From SLNP01 sp964446435 (GTDB lineage Bacteria > Bacteroidota > Bacteroidia > Bacteroidales > VadinHA17): a DNA stretch of 13,743 bases. Location of the stretch: assembly GCA_964446435.1 (NCBI GenBank), contig CAYUOS010000086.1:1-13743 (forward strand), read 5' to 3'. The notes below the pieces were generated by a model. The model did no database searches. It was not told where the DNA came from and saw nothing but the letters and a program-made list of their open reading frames with translations. A program made the position numbers and the translations under genes. This document shows, in pieces, positions 1 through 8,438 of the stretch (within the stretch, counting starts at the first letter, position 1; each line of letters opens with the position of its first letter).

Positions 1-626
1 ACGAGTATGCATCAACATCAACCGGTGTAGCGGTAGGGCTATACCTTAAACAAAAGATAACAGAGAGAATCTCAGTCAGACCAGGACTGGCACTTTCAGT
101 AAACTCACTGGGTTTTCATGATGGTCGTGGTAGTGATAAGGCTCTGTATTCACTTCCGCTCAGCGATGGAAATACGGGTATGTCGAGCTCCTACACCGGA
201 GAGCTGAGCATGATAGCCATGGAGGTTCCCGTAAACCTGGTATTCAAGATCATCGACAGAGGCCGTTCGAATCTCTATCTCTCAACCGGAGCATCAACAA
301 TGATATACCTTAGCCAGCAGTTTGAGGGTAGTTTTGTCAATGAATACACAAGGCAGGAGATGAACACTGTTACCGGTGAAATCAGCCAGGTAAGCAGGTA
401 CTCTACAGTTGCCGTCAATAATGAATATGGAGCCTTCAGCCGCGCCGACTATTTCGGACTGGCAAATATTTCGGCTGGTTACTCTATGCCTTACGGTCAG
501 ACAGGATCCCTTCTGATTGAGCCATTTCTGCAGTTGCCTCTCAGCGACCTTACTTCAATGAACCTTCGCGTACGCTATGGAGGTTTATCGATGAAGGTCA
601 GGTTCGGAGGCCTGAACAAGAAATAG
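1..626 (+). CDS. Outer-membrane beta-barrel protein, C-terminal part (5' end outside window)
   Basis: The reading frame is open from the window edge (first full codon at base 3) to TAG at 624-626, so this is the last ~207 residues of a longer protein. Internal ATGs such as the one at 180 are not likely starts because coding sequence continues upstream without a stop. The translation is a run of alternating polar/hydrophobic strands joined by short turns, with segments such as VPVNLVFKI, LYLSTGAST, GSLLIEPFLQLPL and LSMKVRFGG. This resembles the small Bacteroidota outer-membrane beta-barrels often encoded beside anti-sigma factors. Segments like LLIEPFLQLPL followed by a closing strand are characteristic of that group. 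Its role (structural, porin-like or signalling) cannot be told from this part. It converges on copA with only 2 bp between the stop codons. Confidence 0.72.
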   Translation, partial: EYASTSTGVAVGLYLKQKITERISVRPGLALSVNSLGFHDGRGSDKALYSLPLSDGNTGMSSSYTGELSMIAMEVPVNLVFKIIDRGRSNLYLSTGASTMIYLSQQFEGSFVNEYTRQEMNTVTGEISQVSRYSTVAVNNEYGAFSRADYFGLANISAGYSMPYGQTGSLLIEPFLQLPLSDLTSMNLRVRYGGLSMKVRFGGLNKK

Positions 627-628
627 TC

Positions 629-2836
629 TTACCTGAACCTTAACCTTAGCGAGTTCGTGACCACGCTCACTGAACTCATCGCCATTGCGGCTCCGGCTAT
701 CATCGGATTCAGAAGAAATCCGGTGAATGGATAGAGGACCCCTGCTGCAAGGGGAATACCTATTATATTATATATAAAGGCCCAGAAGAGGTTCTGTCTT
801 ATTGTGGCAACAGTCTGTCTTGATAGCTTAATAGCCTCAGGAATCTTTTTAAGATCAGAAGAGACTATGGTCATTCTGGCAACATCCATGGCTATGTCGC
901 TTCCTCGGCCCATTGCTATGCTTACATCGGCTTGTGCCAGTGCTGCACTGTCATTGATGCCGTCACCGGCCATCGCTACAATCCGGCCCTCCTGTTGCAG
1001 CTTCTTAACATATTCCGATTTGTCAGCAGGCAGCATGCCTGCTATATATTTCCTGATTCCTGCTTCCGATGCGATGGCTTCGGCTGTCTCTGCATTGTCG
1101 CCTGTAACCATGATAACTTCTATCCCCATCGCCTCTGCCTCCTTAATCGCCTCAGCTGAGGTTGCCCTTAGCCTGTCAGCCACTGCCACTACGGCATAAG
1201 CACGGTCAGAGCCTGCAAACCAGATAATTGTCTTTGCCTCTTTGCTGAATTCTGCAGCGGCATCTGCTAGGCGACGGTCGATAGAAATACCTTTCTCCTC
1301 AATCAGTTTCCTGCTGCCGGCGTAATATCTCTCCTCGTTAAAGAATCCTGTTACCCCCTTGCCGGTGATGCTTTCAAATTTATCAACTACGGCCGTCTGA
1401 ACGTCATGGTAGTATTTTGCCACAGCCATGGCGAGAGGGTGCTCTGACTGCTGCTCCATTGCAGCGAGTACAGGAGCAAGTGATGATTCTTCCTCCAGCC
1501 AGATGGCGTTGGTAACGACGGGATGCCCTTCAGTCAGTGTGCCTGTCTTGTCAAGCAGCAGGGTGTCTGCTTTCCTTCCAAGTTCAAGGCTGACAGCATC
1601 CTTTATGAGTATACCCTTTTCAGCACCTTTGCCTATGCCAACCATTATAGCCGTCGGGGTGGCAAGGCCAAGTGCGCACGGACAGGCAATTACCAGTACT
1701 GTAATCATCGCCAGGAGTCCCTGCGTGAAACTGTTCTCACCGCCGAAGATAAGCCATACAATGAAAGCGGTTGCTGCAATGCCCACGACCACAGGAACAA
1801 AAACAGCAGCAATACGGTCAACCAGTTTCTGTACGGGAGCCTTGCTGCCCTGTGCCTCCTGGACCAGCTTAATGATTCTGGCGAGCATTGTCTCGGCACC
1901 AACCTTTTCAGCCCTGAACCTGAAGCTGCCGTTTTGGTTGATTGTTCCGGCAAAGACCTGGCTGCCTGATTCCTTCATGACAGGCAGTGGTTCTCCGCTG
2001 AGCATACTCTCATTTACCCATGAGCTGCCTCTCAGCACAATCCCATCGACAGCGATTTGCTCTCCCGGTTTCACAAGAACCACATCGCCCTTTGCCACCT
2101 TTTCTATTGCAATAGACTCCTCGGTTCCATCAGCACGAATTACCGTTACATGACGGGGTTGCAGGCCCATAAGCTTCTTAATGGCTGATGAGGTATTGCC
2201 CTTTGCCCTGTCTTCAAGCAGCCTTCCGAGAAGGATGAAGGCAATAATTACGGCCGCTGCCTCGAAATAGACATGGGCATGAAGTCCCCTCGAATGCCAA
2301 ACCTCGGGAAAAAGGGTGTTGAAGGTGCTGAAAAGATAGGCCGTGCCGGTGCTCAACGCCACCAGTGTGTCCATGGTCGCTGTCCTGTGCCTTGCCTGGC
2401 GCCAGGCGTTTACAAAGAACCTTCTGCCCAGCCACAGCACCACAGGGGTGGTAAGCACCCACATGATTATGTTGGCGTAAGGCATCTCCATGAAGAACAT
2501 GCCGATTGCCGCCACAGGGACTGCCAGAAGAATCGCCCCTATGGTTTTGCGCTTGAGGTCATTGTACTGCTTTGCATGCATCTCATCAAAACTTGCCTGA
2601 GCACCTTCACCTCCTTCATCGATAAGCATGTCATAACCCGCCGCCTGAAGAGACTGCCTGAGCTCTTCAAGGCTTACCTGCCCGGGGTCAAATTCAAGTT
2701 TGACACTCGCGGTGGCAAGGTTAACGCTGGCACTGCTTACTCCTTTGCGGGAACCCAGGTTCTTCTCCACATTGGCCGCGCATGACGCACAAGACATGTG
2801 AAGTACCGGGATAGTTTTGATCTCGACTCTGTTCAT
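629..2836 (-). CDS. copA: Cu(I)-exporting P1B-type ATPase, CopA-like
   Basis: 735 residues, a full-length P1B-1 ATPase that pumps Cu(+) out of the cytoplasm using ATP. One N-terminal heavy-metal-binding domain (about 5-72) carries MSCASC at 14-19. The membrane part has the CPC metal site at 385-387, and the last helices hold YN at 689-690 and MSS at 720-722, the combination that marks Cu(I) specificity. The actuator motif is SGEP at 280-283, where most relatives have TGEP. The cytoplasmic catalytic part has phosphorylation site D429 in DKTGT, HP at 466-467, TGDN at 578-581 and GDGIND at 624-629. The start is fixed by an in-frame TAA two codons upstream. The M48 gene lies 86 bp upstream on the same strand, and the gap holds a dyad that could be an operator. 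No copper chaperone or regulator gene is in the window. Silver may also be transported, as known for the family. Confidence 0.95.
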   Translation of the reverse strand: MNRVEIKTIPVLHMSCASCAANVEKNLGSRKGVSSASVNLATASVKLEFDPGQVSLEELRQSLQAAGYDMLIDEGGEGAQASFDEMHAKQYNDLKRKTIGAILLAVPVAAIGMFFMEMPYANIIMWVLTTPVVLWLGRRFFVNAWRQARHRTATMDTLVALSTGTAYLFSTFNTLFPEVWHSRGLHAHVYFEAAAVIIAFILLGRLLEDRAKGNTSSAIKKLMGLQPRHVTVIRADGTEESIAIEKVAKGDVVLVKPGEQIAVDGIVLRGSSWVNESMLSGEPLPVMKESGSQVFAGTINQNGSFRFRAEKVGAETMLARIIKLVQEAQGSKAPVQKLVDRIAAVFVPVVVGIAATAFIVWLIFGGENSFTQGLLAMITVLVIACPCALGLATPTAIMVGIGKGAEKGILIKDAVSLELGRKADTLLLDKTGTLTEGHPVVTNAIWLEEESSLAPVLAAMEQQSEHPLAMAVAKYYHDVQTAVVDKFESITGKGVTGFFNEERYYAGSRKLIEEKGISIDRRLADAAAEFSKEAKTIIWFAGSDRAYAVVAVADRLRATSAEAIKEAEAMGIEVIMVTGDNAETAEAIASEAGIRKYIAGMLPADKSEYVKKLQQEGRIVAMAGDGINDSAALAQADVSIAMGRGSDIAMDVARMTIVSSDLKKIPEAIKLSRQTVATIRQNLFWAFIYNIIGIPLAAGVLYPFTGFLLNPMIAGAAMAMSSVSVVTNSLRLRFR

Positions 2837-2874
2837 GACTTACATAGAACATATATCAGTATAACAGATAAGGC

Positions 2875-2899
2875 CGGTACATTGTTGAGACATGTACCG
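2875..2899. promoter_or_regulatory. Dyad upstream of copA, candidate operator
   Basis: An 8-bp perfect inverted repeat, CGGTACAT (2875-2882) and ATGTACCG (2892-2899), is separated by 9 bases. A second palindrome, TGTACcGTACA (2894-2904), overlaps the right arm, so the GTAC core occurs three times in 30 bp. It lies about 40 bp upstream of the copA start, between the M48 stop and copA. No T-run follows on either strand, so it does not look like an intrinsic terminator. Binding by a copper-responsive repressor or activator is inference from position only. Confidence 0.4.
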
Positions 2900-2922
2900 T
2901 ACAGGCTACCTCAGGCATTTTC

Positions 2923-4383
2923 TTACCTGGCAATCTTTATCATGGCTCCTGACTGCACCTGGGCGTTGAGTTCGATGTTATTCAGGAGCGCAAACTCGCT
3001 GTATTTCTCCTGCGGAACACCAAGGGTCCTGAAGTGATTTTCGAGTGTTGCCGTTGACTGTGTCCTGACAACCCGAAGTCTTACGGGCTGAACATTGAGT
3101 TTTGAAGGATCGGTCAGTGTTGCAAAGCTGCCAATCGTTGATTCAAACAGCTTCGTGTTTGCAGCAAAGTCTGCATCGTTGGCGACACCGTGAAATACAT
3201 AGTAGGTGCCATTGTGATCGATGAACCCCGACATCACCATTGTATTCATCTGCTGCCCGGTTGACTGATTCTGGGTAACCTTGCTGGAGATGGTTATTAT
3301 TGCAGGAAAACCGTTTACGGTCGTTTTTCTGCTCTCTATGAGCTTAAGTTCCAATTGGTTGATGGTGGTCTGGGCTGCTTCGTCAAGGCTGTTCTGTCTG
3401 GCAAAGGTAAATACGATCATTGCTTTTCCGTCATCGGGACCCATGGTTACCTGCATTGGTGAATTCTCGAGCTTCCAGCCTGCCGGAAACGAAAACCTGA
3501 ATTTCAACTCGGGGTGGTAAAAAACGCTACCCTCGGCAAAGCCCTGCCTGGGATCCTCGCCGTATACCATTCCGTCGATCATCTGCAGATAGCGGTCGGT
3601 GTTAACAATGTAGTTATCGAGGGCAAGTTTCTCCTGCCATTTTCCGGCGTCTGCCAGTACGTCGTTGTATCTGTCACCCGGGTCGGGATGTGTCGAAAGG
3701 AAGGTTGGTATTCCTCCCTGGGTCATTGACAGGTTCATCTTAACCAGGACCTTGTAGAAATCAGCCATTTTTTTTGCATCATAGCCAATTTTTGAGGTAT
3801 ACTCGACACCCAGTCTGTCTGCCTCGCGCTCGTCACTGCGGCTGAAGCTAAGGAAGAGCAGCTGCATGCCAGCCATTGCATATTCTGCATAGTTACGGAA
3901 CTCTTCAGATGCTATCATACCCCCGATAAGGAGAAGTGTGCCTAGCTGTTGCTTTGACTGTCTGCTGGCAGTATGCCTGGCTGTTATGTGACCCATCTCA
4001 TGGCCTATTACGCCTATAAGCTCTGCTTCATTATTGAAATGGGCAAGTATTCCGCGGGTGAGGTAAATATAACCACCCGGAACTGCAAATGCATTTATTA
4101 CGGGTGAGTCCAGTATTCTGAAGTGATACTTCAGGTTCGGACGGTGTGAAATTTTCCCCATTTCATCACCTGTTTGCTTTATCAGGGCCAGCAGGGCATC
4201 ATGCTTGTATTCCCCGAAGGTTGCCATCACCTGTGGGTCATAGTCGGCTCCGAGTTGTATCTCCTGTGCCTCTGACATCAGCATAAGTTGCCGCTTTCCC
4301 GTAACCGGATTAACGGCACATGATATTACCACAAGCAGGGCTGCCAGAATGACAAGGACTGATAAAATGATCTTCCGCTTCAT
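2923..4383 (-). CDS. M48-family zinc metalloprotease lipoprotein with LysM-like C-terminus
   Basis: 486 residues. A lysine-rich start and a hydrophobic stretch (6-20) end in a lipobox VISC, so C22 should be lipidated and the protein anchored in the envelope. The next segment, NPVTGKRQLMLMSEAQE, is typical of periplasmic M48 proteases of the BepA/LoiP type. The catalytic motif HEMGH is at 128-132 (H128 and H132 bind zinc, E129 is the general base). The third ligand is probably E185 in the EREAD motif (185-189). STHP at 230-233 is another family hallmark. Residues about 284-425 resemble a PsbP/DUF1795-like domain (FRFSFPAGW), and 434-486 resemble a LysM-like tail. Known relatives degrade or assist misassembled outer-membrane proteins; that role is inferred here. 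It is divergent from the TonB receptor gene across the repeat array and may be co-transcribed with copA. Confidence 0.9.
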   Translation of the reverse strand: MKRKIILSVLVILAALLVVISCAVNPVTGKRQLMLMSEAQEIQLGADYDPQVMATFGEYKHDALLALIKQTGDEMGKISHRPNLKYHFRILDSPVINAFAVPGGYIYLTRGILAHFNNEAELIGVIGHEMGHITARHTASRQSKQQLGTLLLIGGMIASEEFRNYAEYAMAGMQLLFLSFSRSDEREADRLGVEYTSKIGYDAKKMADFYKVLVKMNLSMTQGGIPTFLSTHPDPGDRYNDVLADAGKWQEKLALDNYIVNTDRYLQMIDGMVYGEDPRQGFAEGSVFYHPELKFRFSFPAGWKLENSPMQVTMGPDDGKAMIVFTFARQNSLDEAAQTTINQLELKLIESRKTTVNGFPAIITISSKVTQNQSTGQQMNTMVMSGFIDHNGTYYVFHGVANDADFAANTKLFESTIGSFATLTDPSKLNVQPVRLRVVRTQSTATLENHFRTLGVPQEKYSEFALLNNIELNAQVQSGAMIKIAR

Positions 4384-4494
4384 ATCCAGATAATTATGTT
4401 TGAAATGATGATGTTTCGGGTATTTATAGAAACAATTATAATTAAAACGTAAAGATACTTATATATTATTTAAAAGAGCAGTGATGGACTGTGT

Positions 4495-4810
4495 GGCGTA
4501 TAAGGGCGTATAAGGGTTTAGAGGCGTATAAGGGTGTATAAGGGCTTAGAGGCGTATAAGGGCATAGAGGCGTATGAGGGCGTATAAGGGCGTATAAGGG
4601 CGTATGAGGGCGTATATAAAAGGGCTTAGAGGTGTATAAGGGCTTAGAGGCGTATAAGGGCCTAGAGGCGTATGAGGGCGTATATAAAAGGGCCTAGAGG
4701 CGTATAAGGGTGTATAAGGGCTTAGAGGCGTATAAGGGCCTAGAGGCGTATAAGGGCGTATGTATAAGGGCCTAGAGGCGTATAAGGGCTTAGAGGCGTA
4801 AGGGCGAATC
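4495..4810. repeat. Compound tandem array of ~10-bp and 9-bp units
   Basis: The array is built of unit X, GGCGTATAAG (10 bp, or 9 bp when it follows Y and shares a G), and unit Y, GGCTTAGAG (variants GGCCTAGAG, GGTTTAGAG, GGCATAGAG). I count 21 X and 11 Y between 4495 and 4802, then a decayed end to about 4821. X variants include TATGAG endings and three 14-bp forms (4609-4622, 4677-4690, 4755-4768). Y never follows Y. Blocks are duplicated: the X-X-Y-X block at 4524-4560 recurs at 4700-4736, and 4600-4625 recurs at 4668-4693. TAA and TAG inside the units close all plus frames quickly, and Y closes the minus frames, so it is not coding. The array fills most of the divergent region between the M48 and TonB receptor genes. 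The AT-rich flank 4384-4494 must hold the M48 start region, but I see no convincing promoter there. Confidence 0.95.
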
Positions 4811-4870
4811 GGGTATATGAGGGATTGTGATAATTGGCACCTGATGGGCTCGGATTGCCGGTTTAATACA

Positions 4871-4878
4871 TATATTTG
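4871..4878 (+). promoter_or_regulatory. -7 promoter element for the TonB receptor gene
   Basis: TATATTTG is an exact match to the Bacteroidota -7 consensus TAnnTTTG, 28 bases before the ATG at 4907. It would give a leader of roughly 20 nt. No good -33 TTTG is seen at 19-21 bp spacing, so only half of the promoter is supported. It lies about 60 bp to the right of the repeat array. Confidence 0.55.
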
Positions 4879-4906
4879 TGAATATTCCGGATCATTATCT
4901 TAGCAT

Positions 4907-7330
4907 ATGTTTAACCGCATCCTTACAGCCCTGGTTTTGTTAACAGCCGGCGTTTTCCTTTATGGTCAGACAGTTACAGTCAGTGGTTATGTAAGTGATG
5001 TCAGGAGTGGCGAGCGGATGATCGGTGCTACAGTCTACGGAAGGAATACCTTCGCAGGCACTGTTACCAATAATTATGGATTCTACAGTATAAGGCTGCA
5101 ACGGGGCCAGACTGAACTCGCATCCTCTTTTCTTGGCTATGAGCCAGTCTCTTACAGTTTCAATCTTACCCGTGACACCACTATACACTTCTCGCTCGAA
5201 CTCTCATCAAAACAGCTTGACGAGGTAACGGTAACCGCCACAATGAGACAATCGAAGGTCGAAAGTCCTCAGATGAGTATGATTGACATTCCCGTCTCGA
5301 AGTTCTTTAATCTCCCGGTAATGCTTGGAGAAGCTGATGTTCTTAAGATAATTCAACTTCTTCCCGGGGTTCAGTCCGGCACAGAAGGTACAACGGGCAT
5401 CTATGTAAGAGGAGGCGGACCAGATCAGAATCTTTTCCTTCTCGACGGGGTACCTGTTTACAATGCAAGCCACCTTTTCGGCTTCATGTCTGTTTTCAAC
5501 CCCGATGCAGTGAAGTCTGTGCAACTCTATACGGGTGGATTTCCGGCGCGTTACGGAGAACGACTCTCATCGGTTGTCGATATAAGGATGAAGGAGGGCA
5601 ATGAGAAGGAATTCAAGGGAAATGTTGCGATCGGCCTGATATCATCAAAGCTGTCTCTCGAAGGCCCTTTGGTAAAGGATAAAACCTCCTTTATCATTTC
5701 AGCAAGGCGCACATACGCTGATGTACTGGCAAGGCCATTTATTGCCTACCAGAACTCGCTCAGCAGCATGAATACCACAGGCGGATATTTCTTCTATGAC
5801 CTGAATGCCAAGGTAAACCATAAATTCTCAGATCGCAGCCGTCTCTTTCTAAGTACATATGCCGGCAGAGACAAGGCATATTTCAGGGAAAAGGACCGTA
5901 TTGAGTATGATTTCTATGAGCCGGTGAAATATGAGTACCAAGACAGATTCAGTCTAGGCTGGGGAAACATCATTACAGCTTTGCGATGGAACTACCTGAT
6001 CAGCCCGAGGCTTTTCAGTAATACAACCCTGACCTACAGTAGGTACAACTTCGATATCACAAGCGAATCAATACGGAAAGACCTGATTGCCAATACTAAA
6101 GCGACCGATCTGTTCAAGTATTTTTCAGGAATTGAGGATATGGCTGCCAGGCTTGACTTCGATTATTATCCTGCTCCTGAGCATTCTGTGAAGTTTGGGG
6201 CAGCTTTTACACACCATACTTTCAGACCCGGAGTCACCAGGTTCAGCTATAATGAGGGTTCCGGTGGAACAGCAATTGACACAACCTTCGGCGATACCAG
6301 AATATTTGCCAGGGAGTTCATTGCCTACGCGGAGGATAATTTTGATATATCCCCGAGATTTAAGATAAATGCAGGATTGCGGCTATCCCTCTTCAATGTT
6401 CAGGATACATCATATGCAAGTCTTCAGCCCAGGATATCGATGCGTTTCCTCGTGTCTGACAACTTTTCACTGAAGGCATCATATTCAAAGATGTCGCAAT
6501 TTGTTCACCTGCTTACCACATCAGCCATAAGCCTGCCGACAGACCTTTGGCTGCCTGTAACAAGACGATTTGGTCCGCCATTCTCACATCAGGTGGCTGT
6601 TGGGTCTGGATTCAGGTTGCCATGGCAGATGGAAATGACAATCGAAGCCTTCTACAAGACAATGGAGAACCTGATTGAGTATAAGGAGGGGGCTTCTTTC
6701 GGGGGTACCGGGTCAGGCTGGGAATCGAAGGTGGAGCAGGGCAGGGGATGGTCCTATGGCGCTGAATTCCTTATAGAAAAGAGTATTGGCAAGACAACAG
6801 GATGGGTTGGCTATACAATCTCAAGAAGTGACAGACAGTTTGAGAATCTCAACTTTGGCAGGGCATTCCCGGCTAAATACGACCGAAGGCATGATGTGAG
6901 TGTTGCAATAACCCATAAGTTCAACGAGAGGATCGATCTGGGTGTCGTCTGGGTTTATGGTACAGGTAATGCTGCAACCCTCGGTGTAATGAAATACCCA
7001 TCAGACAACTTCATGAACCTTTATAGCTGGTACGATGATGAAATAACTGAATATGTCAGCCGGAATAATTACCGAACCCCTTCATACCACAGGCTTGACG
7101 TGGGAATCAATATGCACAAGGTAAAGGAGCGGGGAACCAGAACATGGAACATTTCGGTATATAACATGTATAACCGCCGGAATCCATTTTTTATCTACTG
7201 GCAGGAGGATTATTCCCTGATACCCAACCCGGCAGATCCCGGTCAGTACCTGTTCCAATCGAAGACGGTTCTCAAGAAGGTGAGTCTGTTTCCCATAATC
7301 CCATCTGTTTCCTGGTCATTCAAATTCTGA
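4907..7330 (+). CDS. TonB-dependent outer-membrane receptor with carboxypeptidase-regulatory-like N-terminal domain
   Basis: 807 residues. A signal peptide (1-20, cleaved near YGQ) is followed by a carboxypeptidase-regulatory-like domain (about 23-110), from the VSGYVSD segment through NYGFYSI to LDEVTVTA. A plug domain (about 125-230) contains LPGVQSG, IYVRGGGPDQNLFLLDGVPV and GGFPARYGERLSSVVDIRMK. A 22-strand-type barrel fills the remainder and ends in the aromatic residue of WSFKF, as expected for BAM-assembled barrels. The length fits the ~800-residue receptors paired with DUF4249 lipoproteins rather than the longer (~1000-residue) SusC polysaccharide receptors. The start is fixed by an in-frame TAG two codons upstream. 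The receptor would import a ligand across the outer membrane using TonB-ExbBD energy; the substrate cannot be told from sequence. The DUF4249 gene follows after 8 bp and is certainly in the same operon. Confidence 0.93.
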   Translation: MFNRILTALVLLTAGVFLYGQTVTVSGYVSDVRSGERMIGATVYGRNTFAGTVTNNYGFYSIRLQRGQTELASSFLGYEPVSYSFNLTRDTTIHFSLELSSKQLDEVTVTATMRQSKVESPQMSMIDIPVSKFFNLPVMLGEADVLKIIQLLPGVQSGTEGTTGIYVRGGGPDQNLFLLDGVPVYNASHLFGFMSVFNPDAVKSVQLYTGGFPARYGERLSSVVDIRMKEGNEKEFKGNVAIGLISSKLSLEGPLVKDKTSFIISARRTYADVLARPFIAYQNSLSSMNTTGGYFFYDLNAKVNHKFSDRSRLFLSTYAGRDKAYFREKDRIEYDFYEPVKYEYQDRFSLGWGNIITALRWNYLISPRLFSNTTLTYSRYNFDITSESIRKDLIANTKATDLFKYFSGIEDMAARLDFDYYPAPEHSVKFGAAFTHHTFRPGVTRFSYNEGSGGTAIDTTFGDTRIFAREFIAYAEDNFDISPRFKINAGLRLSLFNVQDTSYASLQPRISMRFLVSDNFSLKASYSKMSQFVHLLTTSAISLPTDLWLPVTRRFGPPFSHQVAVGSGFRLPWQMEMTIEAFYKTMENLIEYKEGASFGGTGSGWESKVEQGRGWSYGAEFLIEKSIGKTTGWVGYTISRSDRQFENLNFGRAFPAKYDRRHDVSVAITHKFNERIDLGVVWVYGTGNAATLGVMKYPSDNFMNLYSWYDDEITEYVSRNNYRTPSYHRLDVGINMHKVKERGTRTWNISVYNMYNRRNPFFIYWQEDYSLIPNPADPGQYLFQSKTVLKKVSLFPIIPSVSWSFKF

Positions 7331-7338
7331 GCGGCATA

Positions 7339-8376
7339 ATGAAAAGAACAGCATATCATATTACAACCGTTGCACTGTTACTAGCCGTTTTAGCTGTTTC
7401 ATGCGAGGAGGAGATTGAATTCAGGGGTGAAAGGGTGGAACCGAAAATCGTTATGTATTCACTTTTCGATCCCGATTCAATAATTTCAGTATCACTATCA
7501 AGGAGTTACCCGGTTTTCGATAAACCTGCCAACAGGCAGCAGATTACCAATGCAACCGTCAAACTCTACCGTGACGATGAGCTGTTTACAACTCTAGTAT
7601 ACGAACCACTGCCGCAAGCCTACATTTTCAGTTCTGTTGAAAACTATTCGGTTTACAGGGCTGCAGATATCAAACCTGAGCCCGGATACCTGTACCGCAT
7701 TGAGGCTGAGATACCCGGAATGAGGACTGTAAGTGCAGAAGCAGGTCTGCCTACCCCGGTACCTGTTGCCGGAATCGACACATTGACTCTTACAGGCGAT
7801 TACGGAGAGAAGTACATCCGTACCCGGGTGCGATTCAGCGATCCGGCCGGTGAGAATAATTACTATCGCATCAATGTGCAGATGCTTGATGGTTATTACA
7901 CAGGTTCACTGAAAGATCCATGGACAGATGAAAGCAGTGTGTGGGTCTACAGGGAAGAGTACACGGGAGCTGTCGTTGATGATCCATTGTTGAGACCCTC
8001 CGGCAATGAGGATCTGTTTGGAATCTCCGGCAATAATCCGTATTACATTTTCAGCGATGAACTTATTTCTGGCAGGGAATACGATCTTACCTTCAGGATA
8101 AACGCACCCGTAAAAAGCTTTTCACATTATGAGTTCACTCATTATAAAATCGAGCTTCAATCGATATCGCAAGATCTCTATCTTTATCTGCGTAGCCTGT
8201 CGCTTCATCGCAGTTCGGGAAGTTCACCCTTCACCGAGCCAGTTATTGTATATTCCAATGTTGTTAACGGGCTCGGAATTGTCGGTGCCAGGATAAGTTC
8301 AGGCATAAATCTGGAGTTTGGTGAATATCCGGTGGAAGGTGTGCCTTATGAGTTCAACAGCTGGTGGCGAAAGTAA
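7339..8376 (+). CDS. DUF4249-family outer-membrane lipoprotein
   Basis: 345 residues. The N-terminus is a lipoprotein signal: hydrophobic VALLLAVLAV, then SC, with C22 the lipidated residue. Acidic residues follow directly (CEEEIE), resembling the lipoprotein export signal that places Bacteroidota lipoproteins on the cell surface. The segments PKIVMYSLFDPD, ISVSLSRSYPVFD, ITNATVKLYRDD and the GYLYRIEAEIPG strand fit the DUF4249 family, whose N-terminal part is beta-rich. It follows the receptor stop after 8 bp. In this phylum DUF4249 genes are regularly encoded beside a TonB receptor, so it is probably the surface lid or ligand-binding partner, in the manner of SusD. That function is inferred; no catalytic motif is seen. 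Confidence 0.88.
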   Translation: MKRTAYHITTVALLLAVLAVSCEEEIEFRGERVEPKIVMYSLFDPDSIISVSLSRSYPVFDKPANRQQITNATVKLYRDDELFTTLVYEPLPQAYIFSSVENYSVYRAADIKPEPGYLYRIEAEIPGMRTVSAEAGLPTPVPVAGIDTLTLTGDYGEKYIRTRVRFSDPAGENNYYRINVQMLDGYYTGSLKDPWTDESSVWVYREEYTGAVVDDPLLRPSGNEDLFGISGNNPYYIFSDELISGREYDLTFRINAPVKSFSHYEFTHYKIELQSISQDLYLYLRSLSLHRSSGSSPFTEPVIVYSNVVNGLGIVGARISSGINLEFGEYPVEGVPYEFNSWWRK

Positions 8377-8401
8377 GATGGCTTTAATAAAAAAAATGCT
8401 C

Positions 8402-8409
8402 TATATTTA
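8402..8409 (+). promoter_or_regulatory. Weak -7-like element before the S15 peptidase gene
   Basis: TATATTTA differs from TAnnTTTG only at the last base and lies 37 bp before the ATG at 8439. There is no clear -33 partner. With a 62-bp gap after DUF4249 and no terminator hairpin between them, both read-through and a separate promoter are possible. Confidence 0.3.
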
Positions 8410-8438
8410 AGACTGAAATATTAACAAACTTTTTTCCC

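Noticed and set aside
1428..2153. A 241-codon open frame on the plus strand opposite copA
   Set aside because: Its translation is a low-complexity mirror of the ATPase codons, with no domain or start signal; copA on the other strand has every motif of its family.
4433..4457. Promoter of the M48 gene (minus strand TATAATTG at 4433-4440 or TATCTTTA at 4450-4457)
   Set aside because: Each differs from TAnnTTTG at one position in very AT-rich DNA and has no -33 partner at proper spacing, so neither is called.
4495..4810. CRISPR array
   Set aside because: Units are 9-14 bp with no unique spacers and no cas genes nearby; it is a compound tandem repeat.
4495..4810. A repetitive protein encoded by the array
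   Set aside because: X units alone are open on the minus strand, but every Y unit brings TAA or TAG, and plus frames are closed by TAA within a few units.
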